Origin: Proteromonas lacertae
Lineage: Eukaryota; Sar; Bigyra; Opalinata; Proteromonadidae
Length of the DNA stretch: 64,000 bases
Direction of reading: 5' to 3'
Assembly (NCBI GenBank): GCA_002245135.1
Contig: NGBS01001162.1
Location: 186,001-250,000, forward strand
Of this stretch, positions 1-11,489 are shown in pieces; the stretch's first letter is position 1; each line of letters begins with the position of its first letter. Made by a program: the position numbers and the translations under genes. The notes beneath the pieces were generated by a model, which saw only the letters and a list, made by a program, of their open reading frames with translations, was not told the origin of the DNA and made no database searches.

Positions 1-456
1 GTAAGGATTATATTTTTATCTGTTCCACCTGATACAATATAATGATAATCATTAGGAAAGAACTTACAACAAATTATATTGCTACCAGAATGATGATTAG
101 GTAAATTAAGAAATGGTAAATCAGGATATTTGTAAGGTCCATCTTCTATATATTCTGGAGTTGGTAATAATTGTTCTTCTTTTGCAGAAATGGATTCAGG
201 ACATTTAACTAATAAAATATTGTATTTTGATTCCAACTCTCTGTATTGATCATTCAATTCTTCAATCTAACACTTCAGTTAAATAAATAACATATACTTG
301 TCTTGAATGAGCATATTTTAAATGTTCTATTTGTTTTTGAAGATCAGAATTAGTTGTTTCTAACAACTTGATTTTTGATAAATACCCTTGTATCATTAAT
401 TTTACTTTTTCTGGATCTTCAGGGATATTGTCCATCATAATATCACTATTTGACAT
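1..456 (-). CDS. WD-repeat-like protein, 5' part only
   Basis: Partial gene whose 3' end lies beyond the left edge. Exons on the minus strand are 456-298 and 266-1, with a 31-nt GT-AG intron (267-297). The first ~53 residues look like a short coiled coil (heptad-like Leu/Ile, many Lys/Glu/Gln), followed by a second Glu/Gln-rich stretch. The last visible residues, roughly 110-140, read HHSGSNIICCKFFPNDYHYI and then SGGTDKNI, which resembles the first blade of a WD40 propeller (H...I..C.F.P.....SGG.D..I). Coiled coil followed by WD40 occurs in several scaffold families, including WDR91-like proteins, but too little is visible to choose. The start is the ATG at 454-456, only 59 nt from the divergent YL1 start. 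The WD40 call is inferred from one blade. Confidence 0.5.
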
Positions 457-488
457 TTAATTATAAGAAGAAAAGAGATTTTTTAAAA

Positions 489-495
489 TCAAGCC
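489..495 (+). promoter_or_regulatory. TCAAGCC motif near start codon (candidate promoter element)
   Basis: TCAAGCC lies 20 nt upstream of the YL1 ATG, within the 59-nt gap shared with the divergent WD-like gene. The same 7-mer occurs at 7424-7430 (12 nt before the Mis18-like ATG), 52141-52147 (between SLC35F and PPR) and 56054-56060 (59 nt before kinase 1). A one-base variant is at 8947-8953 before COG2. At least one copy also lies inside the COG2 coding sequence (about 9517), so it is not confined to promoters. Its function is unproven. Confidence 0.35.
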
Positions 496-515
496 AAACC
501 TTTTTCATTTTTTTA

Positions 516-1587
516 ATGAAGGATTTTGCAAAAAGGAAGACACGAGGGGTTCGTATGAACCAATTAGTAGGTGAAGAGAAACAGGAAGATGATTCTTTTT
601 GGAATCAAGAAGCATTTCAAGAAAAAGGTGATGATGATGACTTTACTTCTAGTGATGAATGTATTTTACATTCATAAAATATACAATTTGTTATAGCAAG
701 CGATACAGATTCAGTAGATTCAGATTTTGATGATCCAGAAGTGGATGAAGTATTAGAAGTGGATGAATCAGAGGAGAAAAGGCTAAATAAAAAAGTATGT
801 TTTGTAATATATTAAAATTTAGACAAAAAATAAATCGAAATATATAGATCCAGCCAAATTAAGAAGTCGTCCAAAACTAATGCCAAAAGAGCCAAAAGTA
901 AAAAGACCAGCGCCTGAAGTAAATAATGTGAATAGAGTAATATCAATGAGAGCATCCACTGCTGATAAAGTAGCAATATCAAAAATAAGAAGACAATTGG
1001 ATGATGAAGAAAAAGAATTTTGTGTATATTTTTATATCTTTATTATATATATAGACACATTATCGTCGTGTAACAAAGAAGAAGAAGAGATATACGCAAA
1101 ACCAAATGATCCAAGAAGCAGTGCGTAATGAAGCAATCAATAAAAGATCATTAGAAATTATGTTAAATTATGAAGAAGCCTCAAAACAACAAGCTCCACC
1201 TATTAAAAGATTAGCAACAGAGTCTAATATTAGATATTATTCTAAGAAAGGTTATCCTACAACAATAACATTTGAGAATATGACAGAATATCCATCAATA
1301 TTTAGAGAACATAATAATATTTCGTGTATTTATATATAATATACTTTGAATTTATTGTTTTATTTTATTTAGATGTTGAGCCATTGAAGTGTGTTATAAC
1401 TGGTAAAGTTGCTCATTATCGTGATCCAGCCACTGGTGAACCTTATTATGATTTAGGTGCATATAAAGAATTAGTTAGAAGAAGAGAAGAAATGAAAAGA
1501 ATATATAGTATGAAGAATGATGAAAAGAATGTGAAAGTGAGTGGACTTGGTTTTTCTAATAGTACTTTACCTCTTGTTCCTAGTTAG
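516..1587 (+). CDS. VPS72: YL1/VPS72 nuclear protein, SWR1/SRCAP chromatin-remodelling subunit
   Basis: Five exons (516-660, 697-794, 823-1023, 1055-1325, 1373-1587) encode 309 aa; introns are 28-47 nt. The N-terminus has KRKTRGVRMNQLV, matching the YL1 signature (R.TAG.R...L) that precedes an acidic stretch rich in Asp, Glu and Ser. A basic segment with RRVTKKKKRYTQNQMIQEA matches the central YL1 'RRRLTQEELL.EA' motif. The C-terminal YL1_C domain (about residues 240-290) has CVITGKVAHYRDPATGEPY. In this family the acidic N-terminal region binds H2A.Z-H2B and the protein is a subunit of the SWR1/SRCAP (and TIP60) complexes in the nucleus; that role is inferred by homology. The start ATG at 516 is the first one in frame that leaves the conserved N-terminal motif intact. 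The length is close to that of the human protein. Confidence 0.93.
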
Positions 1588-1689
1588 AACTAAATTATTT
1601 AGTTATTTATACTTTTTTTCATTTTGTTGGTGTGTGAAAATAAAATACTTGAAACGGATATTTTTTCTTATTTTTCATTTCATTTTTTA

Positions 1690-2514
1690 ATGTATAACAC
1701 TCCATCTTTCTTACAAGAAGATCACTTAACATCTTCTTCAAACTCTCAACTTATATCTGGGAGTATGATTTTACTTAAATAATTATTATAGACGGATATC
1801 AAGATTATAGTTATAGTAACTATTATTCGCAAATTCCACTTTCAGTTCCAAATCAAGATGAAATAATTCAGCAACCAATTAAGCGAATTAGACTAGAAGA
1901 ATCAAAATCTACTTATACTGTATATATATAATTACAATAATATATAGGAACAAATTGAAAAGATTGATAGAATGAAAATAAATGATGCAATAGATGAAGG
2001 GATCAAAAGATTCTATTTACAAGTTTCTAAACATTCAATGACTATCCCAACAAGACAAGAAATTGAACATAACCCAGAAATATATTATCCAATAATGTGT
2101 AGTTTATTAGAATGTTATGGATGTAAATATCATGACAATCAAGCAACAGTAAGTGGAAGAGGAACAGCAACATCATTGACACAAAAATTAGATGGAGTAT
2201 TTAAGAAAATTGCAATTGTATAATAATGTTTATTTAATAAAATAAATATTAGAGCGAAAAACAGTGGAGAAAAGATCAACTTAATCCAGAGTTTACTGAT
2301 TTAAGAAAAGCTTGGCGAAGGCTTGTCTATTCATATTGGCCAAAAGTAGCACCAGATATTCCATTTCCTGATGATTTGAGACATTTTAAATACTATAAAC
2401 CAATTCACGATATTGTAGTTAGTTGTGATTTAAAAGAAAAGAAAGTAACAAATGTTTTGGTATTATTAAAAGCTTTAGGAAAATTTGAATTAGAAAAACC
2501 ATTCTATCATGTTG

Positions 2515-2548
<34 letters not shown>

Positions 2549-4018
2549 ATTATCTTAGATAAAAAGTGGACATATTTCACATGTTAAAGGTATTGATATT
2601 CAATATTATCCTTTGCAAGATAAAGATAAACAATGTGAAATGTATTTAATATCATTTCATACACAACCAATTATAGTTGGTAAAATAACGAATAATATAA
2701 ATATCTGTCCAAATTTACAATTAGTAAAACATCAATTAAATTCATCTTCAAATATATCTTATTTATTTTGGTTAGTTGGGATTTCTAACAGTTATACAGG
2801 TTTACAAGGTCAGAGAGATATGGAGAATATATTATCATTATTATCAAATAGTTTACAAATTAGTAATGATAATATAATGTTTTTATCTTGTGGAGTTCCA
2901 TTTGTACCAATTAATTGTATTAATTATACTATTATTATATATATATAAATATATATATAGTTGAATTATTATTTCAAACAATTCCATTGCTAATTAATAA
3001 TTTAAGAAATAATAAATCAGAGATTCCTAAAGATATAAGCGCTAATGATTCTGTACATCCAACAGAGTTTGTTATTACATTGACATTATTGAATAGCGAT
3101 TATGATTTTACTATTGCAGGAATATGTAATATTAACGTATTATTTAATAGTAATAATTATTATATATATATGTAGAATAAATTCAATAAAGACATTAATC
3201 TAATTCAACAAATCAATTTGATTATAATTACTGATTCTCGAGTTCCGCATGAAATATTATCATCAATCTTATCAAGAATATATCAGGAGATAATCGATCC
3301 AATACAAATAAGTGGTGAAACATCACCCAATGATGCTGTATTACTAATATCAACAGGAGCATCAAGTATTTTCATTATTATATTGTTTAATAATATATAT
3401 ATGTTTCTATAGATATTGATATTGATATAAATAATGCAACAGAAATAGATCAATTATCAACAGGAATATTGAATGTCTGTTATGAATTGGTTTTAAATCC
3501 ATTAATTAACCATTCAAATAGGAAAATAATTACTATTGAAATTGATGGTGTTTCAAAATATGAAATTGGTAGAGAATTGGCTAATAAAATAGCAGATGAT
3601 TCTTTATTAAAATCAATGTATATATATATATATATATATGAATATGAATATTTATATTTACAGATTAACACAAAAGAAACCTCGATTTCCATATGAAATC
3701 ATCTTGAATTTGATTGGATCTTCATTGAATTTGATTCATTATGATTTGAACAGAACTGTACTGTCTTTGAAGGATAATAATAAAGAACAAATAGTCTTTG
3801 CGAATGGTACTCTTCTACCAGAGCAAACTTGGTTGATTAATGCAAGAGATATAATGTCATCTTTGAGATATACAATTAGAATAAAATTGAGCGATGAAGG
3901 GATGATAGTTAAAGCATATTGTAGAGAGACTCCTATCCGTAGTATTAAGAAGTTATATAACGATGAAATGTCTACTAATTCTACCGAAAATATTCCTCTT
4001 AGAACTGACCTTGTTTAG
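1690..4018 (+). CDS. Unrecognised 671-aa protein, nine exons
   Basis: Nine exons (1690-1762, 1792-1919, 1948-2217, 2253-2513, 2559-2916, 2961-3136, 3176-3365, 3413-3617, 3664-4018) join with correct phase at every boundary and give a 671-residue protein ending in TAG. I do not recognise the family. The first ~65 residues are low-complexity (Ser, Tyr, Gln). The next region is globular: residues around 160-190 are rich in Trp, Arg and Tyr (KAWRRLVYSYWPKVAP). The rest alternates beta-like hydrophobic runs with charged loops, with no signal peptide and no transmembrane helix. Consistent splice phase over eight introns makes this a real, expressed-type gene. No metal-binding, nucleotide-binding or catalytic motif is evident, so no function is offered. 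Confidence 0.8.
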
Positions 4019-4138
4019 ATATAAATAATTTAATTTCTTGTAATTTAGTGTATTTTAGTTTATTTTTAATTTCTAAATATAGATTCGTTACAAATGACAA
4101 TACGAGTGTCATTGTGGTAATTTTGTTGTTTTGAAAAT

Positions 4139-7100
4139 ATGAAGCATTCCTCCAAAGATTATTTTGTATATACTTCGATATATCATTTTAGGAGGATGAC
4201 TTCGAAGATGTAGGGATAAGAATGGGTGAGGACAAAGAAAATCCTTACGCTATTTATGATAAGCTTGGTATTCCTTATCCATTACCTCTGATTAAATCGG
4301 ATAAACCAGAAGATGTTAAACATGTATTTATAGATTATTGTAGTAATTAAATAGCGTCCTATATACAGTTATCCAAATCCATTACCTAGTATTGACCATA
4401 TAAGATGGAATCCAGCATCTCCTATAATGACATACGATAAGTACAAAACAATTATTATTAATTTGTTTATAGAAATCGATGTGAAGCTCTTAAAGAGTTT
4501 TCTATATCTATGATAGGTCATAGTTGTGGAGATATTCAATATTACCCTATCTACACATTTCCATATTATAAAACTAGGGTATTTGACTCAATTATACCAG
4601 TTTGTGAAGAAGATTCAGCTGGATTTAATCTATCAATTCATTTTTCATCAGAATTTGAATCAGGCAATTTATACAAAGCATTTCAAGTAAAAGGAAGAAA
4701 TTGCTTTCATTACTGTTCAGCCTCAAGGGATATAGCAGTAAACAACAACAATTATAGTCCTTATCAATTAGAATATGATTTAATATTAAGGGAAGATTTA
4801 TTTACATACGGTAATATACAATGGTACTATTTTATGATAACTGGAGTTCCAAGAGGTTATTCTGTTAAGTTTAATATCATTAATTGGATGAAGCCTGATT
4901 CATTGTATAACCAAGGAATGCAGCCGTTAGTATATCATGAATTGTTATCAAAGAAATCAGAGATTGGATGGATTAGAGGTGGATATGATATTTGTTATTA
5001 TAAAAATGGTTTGAAGTATAAGAAGAAGAAATCTAAAGCTTTATATTCGTTATCATTTATGTATTCTTTTTTTTTTTATGTTTTTTTGTGTATATAGTTA
5101 TCAATTTAATAGTTCTCCAGATGATTTTGTTTATTTTGCCTATTGTTATCCGTATGTAATATATATATTATACATATAATATATAGATATACATATACTA
5201 ATTTACAGTCATTTATAAGCGAGATTGTATCAGATCCATCCACATCTTGTTATATCAGAAGACAGACTCTTACAAAATCATTAATTGGAAATACAGTAGA
5301 TTTATTAACAATAACAGAACCAACTCAAAATGTTGATGAGATTAGAAAAAGAAAAGGAATATTTATCTCAGCAAGAGTTCATCCTGGTGAAACTGTTTCT
5401 AGTTTTATAATGGAAGGAGTAATTAAATATTTATTATCAAATGATAATCCTATTGCTAAGGTATTTTTTATATTATTAATTTTTTATTTTATTTATTTAT
5501 TGCTATATATAGTATTTAAGAAGTAATTATATATTCAAATTTGTTCCAATGATCAACGTTGATGGTGTAATTCATGGCAATTACAGATGTTCATTATCAG
5601 GAATGGATTTAAATAGAAGATATAGTAAAAGTAATAAAGAATTATATCCAGTCATACATGCAATTGAAAAACTTGTTAATCAATTTAAGGAAGATAGATC
5701 AATTGAATTTTATATCGATTTACATGGGCATAGTAGAAAAATGAATTCTTTTATATATGGCTGTAGTAGTGACAGTATTTCTATTAAATTATCTGATCAT
5801 GTTGTATATGTTTCACCTCAAGAAACAAGAATATATCCTTTACTATTAGAGACTATTTGTGATTATAAAACTCCAAGTATTGATATATTATATTTATATA
5901 TATATAGAAGGATATTTCAGTTTTGATGATTCAAGATTTATTGTTCAAAAATCAAAGAAAAATACAGGAAGAATATATATGTATAATGTAGGAATAAAAT
6001 ATCCAATGACAATTGAAACATCATTATGTGGAAATGGAAATACAGATAAAACTCCAAAAGGGTTAAACATACCACCAACTCAATTCAGAATAATTGATTT
6101 AAAGAAATTAGGTTATAAAATAATTGAAACATTATATTATTATGATGAATATAAAATTAAAAATACATCAATATTTGATCACCCAATTATTGATATGGAT
6201 GAAGATACACTATTTGAACATACAACATCATCTTCAACAACATCTCCAATAAAATCATCCACTGATAAGTTATCTCCACCTAAATTTACTTTAGATTATA
6301 TAAATAGTAGAATATCTAGTTCAATAAAGAATGATTTAGTTGTTGATGATGATGATGATGCAGGTAGTGATAGTGATCCTTCCGAAGATGAAATGGATTT
6401 AGAAGATTTGAATAAAATACCAGAATATAGATCACTTATTCAATCGTATGATTAATTATTATTTATATATATATATAATATTGTTATATAGAAGAAAATT
6501 GCATGAAACAATGAAGAAGAGAAAACATCCAAAAAAGAAGAAGAAACATTTAACAGCAAATATGAAGATTCAAAAGCCATCTTTGAATGGAAATGATGGT
6601 AAAAATTCACATAATAATGTACAGCCCCAATCTCAACCAGCACAAGCTCCTCCTCCTCCACAACAATCTAAACCAAAGAAACACAGTAAATCACACAGTA
6701 TATATAATTGTATTTATCATATAAATAGGAAAATTGGAGATTGAAAAGATTGATCCATTCCCTCTTGTATATATTAATAATTTATAAAAATAATAATATG
6801 AATAGAAAGAAGATGATATGGATTATGAAGTATGGCTTAGAACAAAGAAATTAGAAAGAATGAGTTTTAATACTAATTCAGTAACTCCAAGATATATGAG
6901 AATAAGTGAAAAGTATTTACCTTCAAAACCACCCAGAGCACTTTCTACTGAGCCTTTGATTATTAAGTATTATATTAATCTATATATGTATATTAGACCT
7001 GTGAAACAGAAGATGATTGAGTTAGGATCACCATTATATAAGAATTCAGTATAATTGTTGTCTGTTTATATTTTTAGGCAGGATCATTTCGTGGACCATC

Positions 7101-7328
7101 ACCCATTGTTACATATTCACCAGTTAGAAGAGACAAAAGATCAGCTAGAGAGGAATTTCTCGAGAGAATGGAGAAAGAAAGAAAAGCAGTGTTCGCTTCT
7201 CTTCCAATATCTAATGCTACTCTAATAAAGTATGATTATTTAATGAATTATATATAAATAGTACAAATGAGAAATCTGAAAGAAAGAGACATATATCTCC
7301 TAGATCTCATAGTCAACAGTATGCTTAA
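4139..7328 (+). CDS. Cytosolic carboxypeptidase (M14D, AGBL/CCP family), tubulin deglutamylase-like
   Basis: Fourteen exons (4139-4165, 4192-4323, 4355-4440, 4473-5060, 5098-5151, 5187-5460, 5513-5876, 5908-6445, 6492-6697, 6729-6766, 6806-6966, 6997-7048, 7078-7229, 7262-7328) encode 912 aa. The N-terminal CCP domain has FESGNLYKA and YCYPYTYTNL-type motifs. The zinc carboxypeptidase follows: HPGE supplies His361 and Glu364, DLHGHS (from about 457) supplies the third zinc ligand, GMDLNRRY carries the substrate-binding Asn-Arg, and Glu545 in MTIETSLCG is the likely catalytic base. CCPs remove glutamates from tubulin tails and other acidic proteins in axonemes and the cytosol. The C-terminal ~330 residues are disordered: an acidic DDDDD/SEDE stretch, a Lys-rich block (KKRKHPKKKKKH) and a Pro/Gln patch. 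All catalytic residues are present, so activity is likely. The exact polyglutamate specificity cannot be read from sequence. Confidence 0.95.
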
Positions 7329-7442
7329 CATAATTAAGATATAATTTCATTAAATAATCAATTATTGATAATAATATTTCTATTTTAAAATATATATTCG
7401 TTTTTGATTCGGCAAACTCATAATCAAGCCAATACATAATAA

Positions 7443-7946
7443 ATGAATAAAACAGATAATATAGCAGTTTTTCAATGTAGATATTGTAATTCAATTATAG
7501 GTGATAGCTTTTCACTCGTTACAGTTGATGATATAGGCCATACACTTACTTTGTCAAGTATTTTGTTCATTTCTAAAAATAGATGTAATTAATTGTATTG
7601 AAACTCGTGAAAATAAAATATTGGAAAATGATAAAGAAAATCCTACCATATATCGAGAGATTAAATGCAAATGTGGTCAAACAATAGGAATTATACATAT
7701 ATCAGTTGGTATTAAAGATAAAGAATTATTAAGAAAATATACATTTGATTCAAAGAATATAGTTACTTATCAACTCCATAATTCAATAGAAGAAGGTATT
7801 TTTATTTCAATATTTTATTTATTATAGATAGTAAAATTGAAAATAATCAAATAAATCGTGAAAGAAACATTTTAGGTGAATTTCAGTATCTGTTAATAAG
7901 TTTGACTGAAAGAATTGAAAAGATAGAATCACATCTAAATATTTAA
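7443..7946 (+). CDS. Mis18-like centromere protein (Mis18/Yippee-type zinc fold)
   Basis: Three exons (7443-7557, 7583-7795, 7828-7946) encode 148 aa; introns are 25 and 32 nt. The protein opens with FQCRYCNSIIGDS, a CxxC zinc knuckle followed by GDS, as in Mis18 proteins (C..C...LGDS). A second knuckle, CKCGQTIG, comes about 65 residues later, then an aromatic/Leu-rich C-terminus with a predicted helix (LLISLTERIEKIESHL) resembling the C-terminal coiled coil of Mis18alpha. In fungi and animals Mis18 recruits the CENP-A loading machinery to centromeres; that role is inferred here. Both paired-cysteine knuckles are intact, with the expected spacing and length. An unrelated Yippee-like protein is the main alternative, but the GDS motif after the first CxxC favours Mis18. 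Confidence 0.82.
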
Positions 7947-8065
7947 TAAAACCAATAAAAAGAAATCAATAAATAATTAATAAATATTAATCTTTTATGT
8001 TTATATATATATATTTATTTATTTAATTATACAAAAGAAAGAAACAATATTAAACATTTCTTCTT

Positions 8066-8919
8066 CTATGCTTCTGTTTCTTCTTCAATTGAGTCAGTTC
8101 TAATTCTTCTACCAGCATCTTCATCATGAACGCTTCTTCTTCCCACTAAACTCTCTATTAATTGAACTCTCTTTATATCTTCTTCTAATGAAGTATTATC
8201 TGATACTTTTTTATCAATTGTACTATCTGGAGGTATTATATATCCTTTTCTCACTATTGAATTTCTTACTGCTCTAAATGCTAAATTCCCTTCCTTCTTT
8301 CTTATTGGATCTCTTACTGTAACATTTTGTAAAAATTCAGCTTCTTCTCTTTGTTTTTCAGTCAATTCAACTTGTTTATCGGTAAATACAGGGTTAGGAT
8401 TCAACGCTGAACTTACTCTAACAGCTCTAAATCCACTCTTCATTGGACCAGCTTTTACTATACCATTATTTCCATCTTTTGATGCAGCACGAGGTCCTAG
8501 TTTGTAACCACCTTCTACTGGACGTGTTGCATGGTCTGGATTTAATGAATATGGACCAAAACTATCACCAAATGAAACTCTCATTGGATTATTGTTTGAT
8601 TGTGTATTCACTGGAGATAGTATTTCATCAACTTTTTCTTTGCTTTTAAATTCTTCAAATTCGTTCTGCATCTTGGATTCTTGTATATTATTATCATTAA
8701 GTTTTGATTCTTCTATTTTACTATATTTATTTTCGTCTACAACTTTTTTATCATTATTTTCAACTTCTGGTGATATTTTCTTGTCATTACTACGACTGTC
8801 TTCATGAATATTAGCTTGTTCAACCTTTGTTTGGGTTGTAGATTTGTCAGAAAACTCTCCATTCACTAGAATATATTGTCAAAAAATCAAATACCTGGAG
8901 CACTGCAAAAAGATCCCAT
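8066..8919 (-). CDS. Small hydrophilic protein with likely N-myristoyl/palmitoyl anchor
   Basis: Two exons (8919-8895 and 8865-8066) with a 29-nt intron give 274 aa. The tiny first exon encodes MGSFCSAPV. Gly2 with Ser6 fits the N-myristoylation pattern, and Cys5 next to it is a typical palmitoylation site, so the protein is probably tethered to the inner face of a membrane. The remainder is hydrophilic, with a Lys/Asp/Glu/Asn-rich N-terminal half (predicted disordered), then a moderately ordered C-terminal half containing FRAVR twice (SGFRAVRVSSALNPN and LAFRAVRNSIVRKGYIIPP), which may be an internal repeat. No enzymatic motif is seen. I do not recognise the family. It is divergent from COG2, with 94 nt between start codons. 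Confidence 0.65.
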
Positions 8920-9013
8920 TTCTTTATTTTTAAAACAGTTTTATGATCAAGCTTTTTGATTTGGATCAGATCCTGTCTTTCTTATTTTGATTTATTCATT
9001 TAAATATCTTCTG

Positions 9014-11162
9014 ATGCAAAGCACTGACAGTACGTCTGATTATTGCTTTGATGTTAATGCGTTGAGTCCAGCAGATTTCAATGTCAATGCTTGGGTTGAA
9101 GCAGTTTCTGCAAGTATTCCTTTAGAAGTCATTCAAAGAGATTTATCAAAATATTACGAGTCAATAAAAACTCAATTGATAGATTCTGTTAATCATGATT
9201 ATGCTACCTTTGTTGAATTATCTTCAAAGCTTAAACAGATTAAACAAGGCCTTGATTCATTGGAAGTACCCTTAAAATATGCAAAAATGCAATCCGATGA
9301 AGTTTCGCAGAATTTACTCTCAGTTCAAACAACATTTTCTTCATTAATCCAAAGACATAAACAATTACAACAACAAAAACGTGTTTTAGAACTATTCACT
9401 AATATAGAACAACTCTTATCAAAATGTGAAGAATTGTTAAATATAAATCCAATGACAATGGATGTATTACAAAGACTATCACGATTAATATATCAATTAA
9501 CAGTATTTATATCTCAAGCCAAAATAAACCAGTCATTAGGTCCAATTACAAGCAGATTTGAAATGTGTAAACAATCATTATTAAACCATTTAGATGGGTT
9601 GTTATTGTCTTATGTTGATAAACTTACCCATATTGATTTAGCATTTACTCCAAACCGAAGAGATTTACAATTATTATTTAGATGTTATGTAGCAAGTGTT
9701 AATAGAAAACATGTTGAAAATATTATAAGAGAACAAGTGGTTATACCAATTTCTACAAAATTAATTACTCAAGAATCATTGGATGAAAATGTTAGACATA
9801 GTTATAACGGATTGTCTAAAATATTGGATAATCTTTACAGTTATGCATCCAATCAATTTAAAGCGTTTAATGATTTAGCCAATCAAATTGCAGATCCAAT
9901 TGATCCTCAAAGAAGAGCTTTTGATTTTTATAATAACAGTTTATGGAGAGGAATTACTGAACATTTTATGCAGAATTTCAATGAATTATTTTCACCACCT
10001 GTAATGTCTCAATTTCATACAATTTATTCATTATTTGTGAATTTCTATGATAAATTGTCAGCTTTAAATCCAAACCATTCTAATAGTATTAACAACTTTG
10101 TATCACCTTGGACTGCTAAATTCATGAAGAAATTTAATGTATTATATATATATTATTATTATTTGAATAGTTTACTATCTATTCTACAGTAATATTACAA
10201 GATTATAAAACGAAATTTATATCCAAGTGCAATGAAGAAAAGATAGGTTTATCAACAAATAATAAATTAAAATACAATTTAGACGTTTCTAATTTATTAT
10301 ATGAAATATTGTACGAGATATTCAGTGAAAAGGTGTTTATATTACCAGTTGTAGATGAATTTGTATTGTTTACTTTTCAACTAATTAGACAATATTCATT
10401 ATGGATTAATCATATAATTGTATATTAATATTATTATTATATATAATAGAATGATGAAAATACTTCAAATGATATATTAACTTCATTATTATTAGATTGT
10501 GACACTCTTTACAACACATTATCAGTTGATATATCCACGTTACTCTCTCAATATATTGATTCTTCATTAATTGAAGATGTAACTGAAAGTTTAAACGAAT
10601 GTCTATCATCAATATTATTATCAAGAAATGAATTGTATGACAGAATAGCTAACTTTATTATTGAAAAGTGTTTAGTTAATTTAGATGGAGTATTATCTAT
10701 TCCTCCTGCTTATAGAATGACTAATAAACCAGGTATACATATATATATATATATATATATATAATATAAATAGCACCATCCACTGCATCTGCTTATGTTA
10801 ATACAATATGTAAGCCAATTGATACATTCCTCTTATCATACAGTGTGAAATTATCATCAGAAATGAAGAACATATTATTTACAAAAATCATTACTGAGAT
10901 AAAGAATACTTATATTGTTAAATCTAAAGATGTTTTAGAGACAATTAAAAAGACTGAAGAAGTGTTAAATAGAAGAAATAAGAAAACTCCAAGACCAAAT
11001 ACTCCTGGAAGTATTTCTGATGGTGCAAAGATGAAAGCACAGTTATATTATGATTTAACTACGTTTAGTAATATAGTGAATAAATATAATATTCAGGTTA
11101 TTAAGCAGGATGAAGAATATCAGAGATTGATACAGTCTTTGTTGCCTGATAAAGAGATTTAA
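9014..11162 (+). CDS. COG2: Conserved oligomeric Golgi complex subunit 2
   Basis: Four exons (9014-10138, 10171-10419, 10450-10732, 10774-11162) encode 681 aa, close to human COG2 (738 aa). The N-terminal COG2 domain starts FDVNALSPADFNVNAWVEAV, with LSKYYESIKTQLIDSVNHDY and FVELSSKLKQIKQGLDSL, the conserved pattern for the first coiled coil that assembles the COG lobe. The C-terminal half is helical and less conserved, as in the family. COG2 belongs to lobe A of the octameric tether that recycles vesicles within the Golgi. I use the ATG at 9014 because it sits directly before the conserved domain; an in-frame non-ATG extension upstream adds only hydrophobic residues. The disordered patch near the end (KKTPRPNTPGSISDG) is an unremarkable insertion. 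Confidence 0.9.
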
Positions 11163-11489
11163 ATTAATTTTTATTCGAAAGGTTTCTTTTTAATAATATT
11201 TTTATGTGGTTGTATTAGAGTAATGAATAGATACAATATTATTTAATTAACAAATAATTTGTCTTTTCAAATGAACAAACAAGTATTTGAAGAACACAAG
11301 TAATATTGTATTAAACAATACTAATATGACAATAATATTATAAAAAATCAACAAGAAAAAAACACAAAATACATTCTAAAATAATTGAAGGGGGTGATAT
11401 TTATAACTTCCACTCTTAATTTTGGTTTTTATGATTTTCTTATACAAGTATTTAATTTGTATCAAACCATTTTAGATCTTTATTCTAGG
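11163..11489. other. Intergenic stretch upstream of truncated gene copy
   Basis: This AT-rich stretch holds no gene. Its right part, from about 11340, resembles the sequence upstream of the intact gene at 12240-12390: both have AAC/AAA-rich runs followed by GAAGGGGGT, then an ATATTTATAACTTCC stretch. The duplication therefore includes the probable promoter region. Confidence 0.6.

Noticed and set aside
2514-2558. TA dinucleotide runs as microsatellite or replication-origin elements
   Set aside because: They sit precisely inside small introns (also at 10733-10773 and 46807-46845) and match the general AT-rich intron style.
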